Positions 28,818 to 36,741 of a stretch of 64,000 nt of DNA are shown here, piece after piece. The stretch is from positions 1-64,000 of the forward strand of contig NZ_JANJTZ010000002.1 of assembly GCF_024710845.1 (NCBI RefSeq), written 5' to 3'. The notes below the pieces were generated by a model that did no database searches, was not told the DNA's origin, and saw only the letters and a program-made list of their open reading frames with translations. The translations under genes and the position numbers were made by a program. The first letter of the stretch is position 1. Each line of letters begins with the position of its first letter. The DNA comes from Mesorhizobium sp. GTDB lineage: Bacteria; Pseudomonadota; Alphaproteobacteria; Rhizobiales; Rhizobiaceae.

Positions 28818-29475
28818 CGGCCAGGCGGGCCTCCTGCGCCTGCTTGCGTGGCTGTCGCCGGCCTTCCCGGTCGGCTCCTTCAGCTACAGCCACGGTCTGG
28901 AGACGGCGGTGCATCTCGACCTCGTCAGCGACGTCGCGACCCTTCGCGGCTGGCTCTTCGACCTGATCGAGCGAGGCTCCGCCTGGAACGATGCGGTGCT
29001 GTTCGCGGAGGCACATCGGCGCATTTCGTCCGTCGGCGACTTGGCTGAAATCGCCGACCTCGCCGAAGCGCTTGCGGGGTCGCGGGAGCGGCATATGGAG
29101 ACGATGCTGCAGGGAGCGGCCTTTCGGAAGGCCGCCGCGGCCTGGCCACATGGGGCATTGTCGGCCCTGCCGCCCGAGTGCGCCTATCCGGTCGCTGTCG
29201 GCGCGCTTGCCGGTGCACATGGAATCGAACTCCGTTCGGCACTCGCCGCCCTCCTGCAGGCTTTCGTGTCAAACCAGATCCAGGCAGCGATCCGCCTCGG
29301 CGTCATCGGGCAGACCGATGCGATGGCGACGCTGGCCTCGCTCGAATCGGTGATCGCCGAGACCGCCTCCCGCGCCGCGCAGTCTTCGCTTGACGATCTC
29401 GGCTCGGCGACGATGATGGCCGAGATCGCTGCGATGCAGCATGAGACGCATTATTCGAGGCTGTTCAGGACGTGA
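28810..29475 (+). CDS. ureF: Urease accessory protein UreF
   Basis: A 221-residue all-helical GTPase regulator that joins UreD and UreG in the nickel-insertion complex. Recognisable blocks are [20 protein letters not shown] and [23 protein letters not shown]. The ATG at 28810 lies within the last codons of ureE. Longer in-frame starts would run backwards through the ureE His-rich repeat and are rejected. The stop overlaps a GTG of the DUF3995 gene. Confidence 0.95.
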   Translation: MPDGQAGLLRLLAWLSPAFPVGSFSYSHGLETAVHLDLVSDVATLRGWLFDLIERGSAWNDAVLFAEAHRRISSVGDLAEIADLAEALAGSRERHMETMLQGAAFRKAAAAWPHGALSALPPECAYPVAVGALAGAHGIELRSALAALLQAFVSNQIQAAIRLGVIGQTDAMATLASLESVIAETASRAAQSSLDDLGSATMMAEIAAMQHETHYSRLFRT

Positions 29476-29912
29476 CGATCCTCGCAAGCGCCATTGCAGC
29501 CGTCCTGGTCGCGATTGCGGCGCTGCACGCCTATTGGGGCGTCGGCGGCGTCTGGCCGGGCAGCGACGCCAGATCCTGCGCCCGGACCGTCGGCGGCTTT
29601 CCCGGCGCGACCGCCACGCTGGGACCGATCCCGTGCTTCGCGGTCGCCGCCGCCATCCTCGTCGTTGCCGTCGTCGCGCTCGCGCAGGGCGGATTGATCC
29701 GGCTGCCGTTGCCTGACGTTGCGGTCGCGACCGCCACGTTCGGCGCGGCGCTGGTGTTCGTGGCGCGCGGCGTTGCGGGATACACTTCGGCCTGGCGCCG
29801 GCTGACACCGGAACAGCCTTTCGCGACGCTCGACATGCGTTACTATTCGCCGCTGAGCCTCGCCATCGGCGTCGGGCTTCTGGCGCTCCTCGCCAAGGGA
29901 ACAGGCATATGA
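29472..29912 (+). CDS. DUF3995 small membrane protein
   Basis: A 146-residue protein with four hydrophobic helices. The first covers [24 protein letters not shown], and the conserved [12 protein letters not shown] region is typical of DUF3995. It starts at GTG 29472, overlapping the ureF stop, and its stop overlaps the ureG ATG (ATGA), so it is translated within the urease operon. Function is unknown; no nickel-binding motif is evident. Confidence 0.82.
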   Translation: MTILASAIAAVLVAIAALHAYWGVGGVWPGSDARSCARTVGGFPGATATLGPIPCFAVAAAILVVAVVALAQGGLIRLPLPDVAVATATFGAALVFVARGVAGYTSAWRRLTPEQPFATLDMRYYSPLSLAIGVGLLALLAKGTGI

Positions 29913-30547
29913 GCTCACACAACGGACCCCTTCGCGTCGGCATCGGCGGGCCTGTCGGCTCGGGCAAGACGACGCTGACGGAGAAGCTCTGCAAGGCGCT
30001 GCGCGACCGCTATTCGATCGCCGTCGTCACCAACGACATCTACACCAAGGAAGACGCCTTGATGCTGGCCCGTCTCCAGGCGCTGCCCGAGGAGCGGATC
30101 ATGGGCGTCGAGACGGGCGGCTGCCCGCATACCGCCATCCGCGAGGACGCATCGATCAATCTCCAGGCGATCGCCGAGATGAACCGCAAGTTCCCGGACC
30201 TCGACATCGTCTTCATCGAATCCGGCGGCGACAACCTCGCGGCCACCTTCTCGCCCGACCTCGCCGACATCACGCTCTATGTCATCTCGGTCTGCCAGGG
30301 CGAGGAGATCCCCCGCAAGGGCGGGCCGGGCATCACCCGTTCCGACTTCCTGGTGATCAACAAGTCCGACCTCGCGCCCTATGTGAACGTCAATCTCGAA
30401 ATCATGGAACGCGACGCGGGCAAGCAGCGCGGCAAGCGCCCTTTCGGCTTCACCGACCTTTCGCGCGGCAAGGGCCTCGACGAGGTGATCGCCTTCGTCG
30501 AGGAACAGGGCGGGCTGGTGCCGCGCGAGGTGCGCGGCGCGGCGTGA
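29909..30547 (+). CDS. ureG: Urease accessory GTPase UreG
   Basis: A 212-residue SIMIBI-class GTPase that carries nickel and powers its insertion into urease. Seen are Walker [17 protein letters not shown], the invariant metal-binding [15 protein letters not shown] (Cys-Pro-His) and [11 protein letters not shown] for guanine recognition. It is the last gene of the locus. It is followed by palindromic repeats and a terminator-like hairpin at 30766. Confidence 0.97.
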   Translation: MSSHNGPLRVGIGGPVGSGKTTLTEKLCKALRDRYSIAVVTNDIYTKEDALMLARLQALPEERIMGVETGGCPHTAIREDASINLQAIAEMNRKFPDLDIVFIESGGDNLAATFSPDLADITLYVISVCQGEEIPRKGGPGITRSDFLVINKSDLAPYVNVNLEIMERDAGKQRGKRPFGFTDLSRGKGLDEVIAFVEEQGGLVPREVRGAA

Positions 30548-30560
30548 GTTGGCGTGCTTC

Positions 30561-30682
30561 CTTCTCCCCGTTCACGGGGAGAAGGTGCCCGAAGGGCGGA
30601 TGAGGGGCATGGCGTCAGCTTTCGAAAGTTCGCGCCGCCCCTCACTGTCCTGACGGACATCTCTCCCCGTGGACGGGGAGAG
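30561..30682. repeat. Rhizobial-type intergenic mosaic palindrome (RIME-like)
   Basis: Two strong hairpins bracket the element: CTTCTCCCCGTTCACGGGGAGAAG-type arms at 30561-30584 and CTCTCCCCGTGGACGGGGAGAG-type arms at 30661-30682. A further GAGGGGC/GCCCCTC pair and TTTCGAAA lie between. The phrase ending GGTGCCCGAAGGGCGGATGAGG is the kind of text repeated many times in rhizobial intergenic DNA. It lies just after ureG and has no coding potential. Confidence 0.7.
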
Positions 30683-30765
30683 AGACGCAGTGCCGCCGGC
30701 CGCGCGAAATCCTCGACCGCAGTGCATCTTTCGGCGGAAGCAAGAGATATCGTTCGGATGATCCG

Positions 30766-30794
30766 CCCTCCCTCTCATGGGAGGGACGCTTTCT
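30766..30794 (+). terminator. Terminator-like hairpin after the urease locus
   Basis: CCCTCCC (30766-30772) pairs with GGGAGGG (30779-30785) around a 6-base loop and is followed by ACGCTTTCT. It lies between ureG and the convergent hypothetical gene and may serve both. The trailing T-run is weak, so rho-independent function is uncertain. Confidence 0.35.
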
Positions 30795-31245
30795 AGGATG
30801 TGTCGCGCGGTTCAACCAGTAGCAAGAGCGCCGCGCTGGCCCGGCGCAGGAGAAGGTGATGATGCAGCCGGCCATCGTGGCTCTCCGCGCCGGTTGCCTG
30901 ACCCTGCTGCCAGACCGAGACGCGGCGGAGATAGGCCGCCATGCATTGCACGACCACTGCAAGAGCGCGCAGCGAGGCGGCAAGGTCCAGCGCATCGGCT
31001 GGCTCGGCGCCGTAGCGGACATTTGGCAAGGCGGGCGACCAGAGCCGACCGGCCGGGTTCCATTCTGATCCGCCGACGAACTCCCGGACGATCAGGTCCG
31101 CCTGCCGTGCGGCCCAAAGCACGCACCAGCGGACCCAGGGCGAATCGCCTGCGGCCTTTTCGGCGAGAGCGGCGAGGGCAAGCAGCGTCGTGACGATGCT
31201 GACCAGCACCTCCTGCTCCCTCCCTGCCTTCGCCTTCCAACTCAC
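30793..31245 (-). CDS. Hypothetical protein, helical
   Basis: About 150 residues, largely alpha-helical. It has the stretch LVSIVTTLLALAALAEKAAGD near the start and a basic, His-rich end. I favour GTG 31245 because AAAGGAG lies six bases upstream; starts at ATG 31275 or GTG 31206 are also possible. Proteins with the same LLALAALAE-type opening occur in rhizobia but have no assigned function, as far as I recall. It is flanked by palindromic repeats on both sides. Confidence 0.6.
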   Translation of the reverse strand: MSWKAKAGREQEVLVSIVTTLLALAALAEKAAGDSPWVRWCVLWAARQADLIVREFVGGSEWNPAGRLWSPALPNVRYGAEPADALDLAASLRALAVVVQCMAAYLRRVSVWQQGQATGAESHDGRLHHHLLLRRASAALLLLVEPRDTS

Positions 31246-31417
31246 CGCCGGCTCCTTTCCGTAGCACCGACCCATGGTCCGTCAGGTCGGAAGGGTTGGG
31301 GATAAGTATTTTTGGATGTCGAACGGAAACAAGGGGTTGGCGGAAAGAGGGGCGGAATCGATGCACGATGTGAAGTGCCCGCGAATGCATGCGCCCCTTG
31401 CGATTCTGCACACGAAC

Positions 31418-31543
31418 GCCCCCTCCACCGCCTTCGGCGGTCCCCCTCCCCCGCTTCGCAGGGGAGGATAGCCCGCGCCGCCGCACCCTGATCCTCCCCC
31501 GTTTACGGGGGAGGGGGACCATGCGCAGCATGGTGGAGGGGGC
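31418..31543. repeat. 126-base intergenic palindromic element
   Basis: Outer arms GCCCCCTCCACC (31418-31429) and GGTGGAGGGGGC (31532-31543) are perfect complements. Inside are further hairpins built from CCCCTCCCCC / GGGGGAGGGGG-type strings and a CCGCCTTCGGCGG hairpin. It is a mobile-looking or amplified intergenic repeat different in sequence from the 30561 element. The rest of the 423-base gap 31276-31698 shows no gene or other motif. Confidence 0.7.
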
Positions 31544-31698
31544 GCTGGAACCTCTCGGGGGCCGCGGGTGAGACGAGCGACTCTCCCGGTAAGGGGCCAT
31601 GCGCGAGTCCTCCGGCACACCCGAACGTAGCGCGCTTCGCCACCGGCATGACGAATTCGCCTTTGGCGAATCGGCGTCTCACCCCCCATATTCACATC

Positions 31699-32793
31699 AT
31701 GAACGAACCTCTGCGCCTCGACCGCGTGCAGCAGTTGCGCTCCAGCGCGCGCAACACGCTCCATACCTGGCTGCTCGGAACGGCGAGCCTGTTGCTTTTG
31801 ACGGCCACGGCTTACACGCTCGCCGGTGGGCTGGGCATCGTCTACGCCATCATCTTCGGCGCCGTGACGACCTATCTCGCCCGCCGCATCAGCCCCCGGA
31901 TGGTGCTGCAGATGTACAAGGCGCAGCCGGTATCGCGCGCCAGTTTTCCGGTCGGCGTCGATATCGTCGAGACGCTGGCGCGCCGTGCCGGGCTCGCCAA
32001 TCCGCCATCCCTCTACGTCGTTCCGTCCAAGCTGATGAACGCCTTTGCCGTCGGCCGTCGCGAGGACTCGGCGATTGCGATTACCGATGCGCTGGCGCGC
32101 GGCCTGACCGTACGCGAGCTTGCCGGCGTGCTCGCTCACGAGATGAGCCACATCGCCAACGAGGACCTGAAGGTGATGGCCTTCGCCGACATGGTCTCGC
32201 GCTTCACCTCGCTGTGGTCGACCTTCGGCATCTTCGCGCTGTTCTTCAATGTCTTCGGCATGGCGGGCGGCGGCGAGGCCATGGTACCGTGGCCGGCGGT
32301 AGCCCTGCTGGTCTTCGCGCCGACGCTCGGCGGCCTCTTGCAGCTTGCCCTCTCGCGCACCCGCGAATTCGACGCCGACCTGCGCGCCGCGGTCCTGACC
32401 GGGGATCCTGACGGGCTCGCCTCCGCGCTGCGCCGACTCGAGAAGGTGCAAGGCATGTATTGGGAGAGCTTGATGCTGCCGGGAAGCCGAACGCCGGTGC
32501 CGTCCGTGCTGCGCACGCATCCGGCGACGGAGGAGCGCGTCGCCCGGCTGATGGCGCTGAAGCACGGCGCGGCGGTCGATTTCGGACCCGACGGCCCGGC
32601 GATGCCGCCGATCAAGACCCGCCCCAGCATCGTGCCGCATATCAGGGCCCGCCATCCCGACATCGCGGCGTTCGTGCCGCTCGAGGCGATGGAGATGCCC
32701 GGAGCTCCCGACGGGTCGGCCTGTCCCGATGGGCTCGTCGAAACCGACGGCAGGCCGCGCATCCGCCCGCTGCGCGGCGGCATCTATTTCTGA
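31699..32793 (+). CDS. M48 family metalloprotease (HtpX-like)
   Basis: A 364-residue membrane-anchored zinc protease. Two N-terminal hydrophobic segments (about residues 25-60) precede the zinc motif HEMSH (in VLAHEMSHIANEDLK), a second hydrophobic pair, and the third ligand Glu in SRTREFDAD. A C-terminal extension of about 80 residues, rich in Pro and Met, exceeds E. coli HtpX (~290). The likely role is quality control of membrane proteins. The ATG at 31699 fits the family; an upstream ATG at 31648 is in frame. Confidence 0.88.
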   Translation: MNEPLRLDRVQQLRSSARNTLHTWLLGTASLLLLTATAYTLAGGLGIVYAIIFGAVTTYLARRISPRMVLQMYKAQPVSRASFPVGVDIVETLARRAGLANPPSLYVVPSKLMNAFAVGRREDSAIAITDALARGLTVRELAGVLAHEMSHIANEDLKVMAFADMVSRFTSLWSTFGIFALFFNVFGMAGGGEAMVPWPAVALLVFAPTLGGLLQLALSRTREFDADLRAAVLTGDPDGLASALRRLEKVQGMYWESLMLPGSRTPVPSVLRTHPATEERVARLMALKHGAAVDFGPDGPAMPPIKTRPSIVPHIRARHPDIAAFVPLEAMEMPGAPDGSACPDGLVETDGRPRIRPLRGGIYF

Positions 32794-32862
32794 CGACGCT
32801 GCCTGACGCTTTCGTGATCGCCGGTTAACCGGCTGATATCGCTTTTCGGGTATCCTGCTTGG

Positions 32863-33957
32863 ATGCAAGGCTCCGCTTCTTCCGAACGCTCCCGCGTCGC
32901 CTGGGTCGATATCGCCAAGGGCATCTGCATCATCATGGTGGTGATGGTGCATGCCACGCTCGGCGTCGAGCTCGCCGCCGGAGAGAAAGGCTGGATGCAC
33001 TATGCGGTGGCCTTCGCCCGGCCGTTCCGCATGCCCGACTTCTTCCTGATTTCCGGCCTGTTCCTCGGCCTCGTCATCGACCGGCCGTGGCTGCGCTATC
33101 TCGACCGCAAGGTCGTCCACTTCGCCTATTTCTACGTGCTGTGGCTGACCATCCAGTTCGCCTTCAAGGCACCGGGCATGGCGATGGAGGTGGGGATTGC
33201 GCCAACACTCGGGAACTATCTCTTCGCCTTCGTCCAGCCCTTCGGCACGCTCTGGTTCGTCTACCTGTTGCCGATCTTCTTCGTCTTCACGCGGCTGGTG
33301 AGGAACTCGCCCGTCTGGCTGGTGCTGGCCTGGGCGGCCGGGCTCGAGATCCTGCCCGTCAGCACCGGCTCGATCGTCTTCGACGAGTTCTGCGCCCGCT
33401 TCGTCTATTTCTACGCGGGCCATGCGCTGGCGGCGAACGTCTTCCGCATCGCCGACTGGGTCGCGGCCAATCCCGGCAGGACGCTGGCGCTGCTGGCGCT
33501 TTGGGCGCCGTTGAACGCGCTGCTCGTCTTCACGCCGGTCCCCGAAGCGCTGGCCGCCTTCCTCCAGCCCGACCTCGGCCATACCGGCGCGCAGGGCGGC
33601 TATGCCGAACTGCCCTTCGTATCGCTGGTGCTCGGCTCGGTCGGCCTTCTCGCGGTGGTCGCGGTCGCAGTCCTGCTTTCGGGTCGGCGCTGGGCGGACT
33701 GGCTCCGCTGGCTGGGGGCGCATTCGATCGTGGTCTACCTCGCCTTCTTCCTGCCGATGGCGACGGCGCGCGTTCTCCTGCTCAAGACCGGCGTCATCGC
33801 CGACGTCGGCACGGTCTCGCTGATCGTCACGGCGGTCGCCGTCGCGGGACCGGTCGTGCTCTACGGCCTGGTGAAATGGAGCGGCTACGGGTCGTTCCTG
33901 TTCGAGCGGCCGGACTGGGCGCACATCGATACGCCGGCCAGGGTCCGCACCGCCTGA
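32863..33957 (+). CDS. Acyltransferase-3 family membrane protein
   Basis: A 364-residue integral membrane protein with about ten helices. The N-terminal WVDIAKGICIIMVVMVHA (the R/K-x10-H-type catalytic histidine region) and FRMPDFFLISGLFLG are typical of acyltransferase-3 proteins that O-acylate sugars, glucans or polysaccharides. The acceptor is unknown. It is a single gene between the protease and the convergent phnN, whose stop lies one base away. Confidence 0.87.
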   Translation: MQGSASSERSRVAWVDIAKGICIIMVVMVHATLGVELAAGEKGWMHYAVAFARPFRMPDFFLISGLFLGLVIDRPWLRYLDRKVVHFAYFYVLWLTIQFAFKAPGMAMEVGIAPTLGNYLFAFVQPFGTLWFVYLLPIFFVFTRLVRNSPVWLVLAWAAGLEILPVSTGSIVFDEFCARFVYFYAGHALAANVFRIADWVAANPGRTLALLALWAPLNALLVFTPVPEALAAFLQPDLGHTGAQGGYAELPFVSLVLGSVGLLAVVAVAVLLSGRRWADWLRWLGAHSIVVYLAFFLPMATARVLLLKTGVIADVGTVSLIVTAVAVAGPVVLYGLVKWSGYGSFLFERPDWAHIDTPARVRTA

Positions 33958-33958
33958 G

Positions 33959-34564
33959 CTAGCGCTCGCGAAAGGCCGCCTCGATCGCCGCGACGAACCG
34001 GTCGACAGCCGTCGCGAGCGCGCCGCCATTGTCGATCCGCACGATGTCGTCGCCGGCGAGGCTGATGCCGGGATCACGCGAGACGCGCGCGGCGATCGCT
34101 TCGCCGCTCTCGCGGCCGCGCCCGGCGATGCGCGCGGCGAGGATGTCCGGATCGGCGAAGACATGGACGGGGACGACATGGCGATAGCGTTCGCGCAGCA
34201 GCGGCAGGACGGCGCGGGAGACGTTTGCCACCACCACGCGCCCGTCGCAAATCGCCGCGTCCACGCCGGCCGGCAGGCCGTAGTCGAGGCCGTGCGCCTT
34301 CCAGCACAGCGCAAAAGCCCCCTCGGCCTGCGCCGCGGCGAACGCCTCGCAGCTCATCGTGTCGTGGTCTTCCGCCGCGCTGTCGGCGGCGCGCGTGACG
34401 ATGCGGCGCACGAAGAACGTGCGCTGCGGATCGACCCGGCCGCGCGCGTGCGCAATCAGCGTGTCCTTGCCTGAGCCGCTCGGACCCATCACGGCGACGA
34501 AGGCGCCCGGACCGATTGGTTGCGGCGGCGCATCGCGTTTCGGCAAGGCGGAAGAGTGCGTCAC
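33959..34564 (-). CDS. phnN: Ribose 1,5-bisphosphate phosphokinase PhnN
   Basis: A 201-residue P-loop kinase of the guanylate-kinase-like type that converts ribose 1,5-bisphosphate to PRPP at the end of the C-P lyase pathway. Walker A GPSGSGKDTL, the FVRRIVTR substrate segment and WKAHGLDYGLP are diagnostic. GTG 34564 overlaps the stop of the upstream DUF1045 gene (GTGA), which fixes the start. The core C-P lyase genes phnGHIJKLM are not in the window. Confidence 0.92.
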   Translation of the reverse strand: MTHSSALPKRDAPPQPIGPGAFVAVMGPSGSGKDTLIAHARGRVDPQRTFFVRRIVTRAADSAAEDHDTMSCEAFAAAQAEGAFALCWKAHGLDYGLPAGVDAAICDGRVVVANVSRAVLPLLRERYRHVVPVHVFADPDILAARIAGRGRESGEAIAARVSRDPGISLAGDDIVRIDNGGALATAVDRFVAAIEAAFRER

Positions 34565-35268
34565 GCGAACCGCCGCTCGGGACCGGATCCGACCCGATGG
34601 GCGGACCAGACGATGAACGGCCCGCCCGAATCCGGTTCGACGAAGACGGCGAGCGTGTCGACCGCCAGCGGTCCACCGATCATGTCGCCGAAATGCGCCT
34701 CGATGGCTTCCCTGACGCGCGCCACGTCCGACCCGGCGACCCGGCCGGTCAGCGTCATGTGGAAGCGGAAACAGTCGAATACGTAAGGGTAGCCCCACCG
34801 CTGCAGATTGTTCAGCTCGCGCGGCGACAGCGCGTCCGGGTTGCGCCGCGCCAGGTCGGCGTCCGTCAGCGGCGCGCGGAAGCGGTCGAACTGCTGCACG
34901 ATGTCGGCCGCGAAGGTCTCCAGCTCGGTGCTGCGTTCCGCCGGCACCAGCGCAAAGAAGCCGTCGATCTGCTTCAGCGCCAGGCGCGGGATGACCGGCG
35001 GCGTCGCAGATGCGGCGAACGCGTCGATGGCGGCGGCGAAACCCAGTTCGCTCTCGCCCGGAGCAAGCCGGAACGGGGCCTTCAGCGTCGCATGGAAGCC
35101 GTAACGGCGCGCCGACGCCGTATGATAGGCGACCTCGCCGGCCGACAGCGGACCGGAGGCGATGGGCGCCGACTTTTCGCCGGTGAACGCGTCGCGGCCG
35201 AGCCAGGCGGCGGCCCTCTTCGCCAGCTCGCTCTGTTCGGGCGGAGTGTAGTAGATCGCGTAGCGCAT
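34561..35268 (-). CDS. DUF1045 phosphonate-associated protein (2H phosphoesterase-like)
   Basis: A 235-residue protein beginning MRYAIYYTPPEQSELAKRAAAWLGRD. Two H-x-T/S-type motifs, GFHATLKAPF and FHMTLTGRV, mark the 2H phosphoesterase fold of DUF1045. This family is usually encoded beside phnN or phnM in phosphonate clusters. A cyclic phosphate intermediate of phosphonate breakdown is a plausible substrate, which is inference. GAGGAA six bases upstream sets the ATG at 35268. It is divergent from the YnjBCD-like operon. Confidence 0.88.
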   Translation of the reverse strand: MRYAIYYTPPEQSELAKRAAAWLGRDAFTGEKSAPIASGPLSAGEVAYHTASARRYGFHATLKAPFRLAPGESELGFAAAIDAFAASATPPVIPRLALKQIDGFFALVPAERSTELETFAADIVQQFDRFRAPLTDADLARRNPDALSPRELNNLQRWGYPYVFDCFRFHMTLTGRVAGSDVARVREAIEAHFGDMIGGPLAVDTLAVFVEPDSGGPFIVWSAHRVGSGPERRFA

Positions 35269-35475
35269 TGCCGTTCCTCGCCTGACCGGCCGAAATAGGT
35301 GATTTGCATGACAGTTTGACGAAGCGGAAGCCCGCCGGGAGATAAATCGGCTAAGTGAAAGCCGATGCTCTCGGTGCCTGACGCCACACGGCGAAGTGAC
35401 TTTTTGCAGCAGCAACGTGCGTTGACGCTTTCCGGCTGCAAGGCGCACAAGCGGGCGTCCTTTCGGGAGGTTGCC

Positions 35476-36696
35476 TTGAAGTTCCTGCTGTCCGCCGCCG
35501 TTTCGCTATTTGCGCTGTCCGGCATCGCATTCGCCGCCGATCCGGACCCTGCGCACTGGGACGATGTGCTGAAGGAGGCGAAGGGCGAGACGGTCTACTG
35601 GAACGCCTGGGGCGGGGCCGAGAACATCAACGCCTATATCGAGTGGGCCGGCGGCGAGATCGAGAAGCGCTACGGCGTCAAGCTCGTCCACGTGAAGCTG
35701 GACGACGCCGCCAAGGCCGTCGGCACGGTGATCGCCGAGAAGGCCGCCGGCAAGACTGAGGGCGGCGCTGTAGACCTCATCTGGATCAACGGCGAGAACT
35801 TCGCCTCGATGAAGCGCCAGGACCTGCTGATGTCGCCCGGCTGGGCCGAGAAGCTGCCCAACCGGCGCTATGTCGACGTCGACAACAAGCCGACGATCCG
35901 CACCGATTTCACCATTCCCGTCGACGGCCTCGAAAGCCCATGGGGCATGGCCAAGCTCGTCTTCTTCCACGATTCGGCGGAGACAGATCCGGCCACCATG
36001 CCGAAATCCGCCGACGACCTGCTGGAATGGGCAAAGGCCCATCCGGGCCGCTTCACCTATCCGCAGCCGCCGGACTTCATCGGCTCGTCCTTCCTCAAGC
36101 AGGTGCTGGCCGAGAAGATCGCCGACCGCGCGCTTCTGCAGAAGCCGGTCGACGAGGCGAGCTTCGCCGAGGTCTCGAAGCCGCTGTTCGACTATCTCGA
36201 TGCGCTGAACCCCGTGCTGTGGCGCTCGGGCAAGGCGTTTCCGCAGAACTATCCGGCGATGAAGCAGCTGCTCGCTGATTCCGAGGTCGACATCATCTTT
36301 GCCTTCAACCCGTCCGAAGCCTCGGGCGCTATCGCGGCCGGAGAACTGCCCGACAGCGTGCGGTCCTTCACCTTCCCGGGCGGGACGCTGGCGAACACGC
36401 ATTTCGTCGCCATCCCCTTCAACGCCGCCGCCAAGGCCGGCGCGCTGGTGCTGGCCGATTTCCTGATCTCGCCGGAGGCGCAGGCGCGCAAGCAGGATCC
36501 GAAGGTCTGGGGCGACCCGACGGTGCTGGCCATCGACAGATTGCCCGAGGACGCGAAGGCGGCCTTCGCCGCGCTCGACCTCGGTGTGGCGACGCTGAAG
36601 CCCGACGAGCTTGGCCCCGCGCTCGACGAGCCGCATCCGAGCTGGATGGAGCGCATCGAGACGGAGTGGAAACGGCGGTATGGGGCGGCGAACTGA
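35476..36696 (+). CDS. ABC transporter substrate-binding protein, YnjB-like
   Basis: A 406-residue periplasmic binding protein of the YnjB family. A signal peptide (LLSAAVSLFALSGIAFAAD) leads to the mature domain with VYWNAWGGAENINAYIEW and VDLIWINGENFASMKRQ. The start is a TTG at 35476 with GGGAGG five bases upstream; the in-frame ATG at 35365 would bury the signal peptide behind 37 residues. It heads a ynjBCD-like operon. Substrate is unproven in the family; thiamine-type or iron-type ligands have been suggested. Confidence 0.88.
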   Translation: MKFLLSAAVSLFALSGIAFAADPDPAHWDDVLKEAKGETVYWNAWGGAENINAYIEWAGGEIEKRYGVKLVHVKLDDAAKAVGTVIAEKAAGKTEGGAVDLIWINGENFASMKRQDLLMSPGWAEKLPNRRYVDVDNKPTIRTDFTIPVDGLESPWGMAKLVFFHDSAETDPATMPKSADDLLEWAKAHPGRFTYPQPPDFIGSSFLKQVLAEKIADRALLQKPVDEASFAEVSKPLFDYLDALNPVLWRSGKAFPQNYPAMKQLLADSEVDIIFAFNPSEASGAIAAGELPDSVRSFTFPGGTLANTHFVAIPFNAAAKAGALVLADFLISPEAQARKQDPKVWGDPTVLAIDRLPEDAKAAFAALDLGVATLKPDELGPALDEPHPSWMERIETEWKRRYGAAN

Positions 36697-36741
36697 GCTT
36701 GCGAACCGGTCTTTCGTGACGTCGAGCCTCGGCATCCTGCC

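Noticed and set aside
31282-34314. A 1010-codon minus-strand frame
   Set aside because: It overlaps the protease and acyltransferase genes in antisense and part of phnN in another frame; composition is that of a GC shadow.
35269-35475. A TPP riboswitch ahead of the YnjBCD-like operon, since some homologues are proposed thiamine importers
   Set aside because: No CTGAGA or other conserved thi-box segments can be found in the gap.
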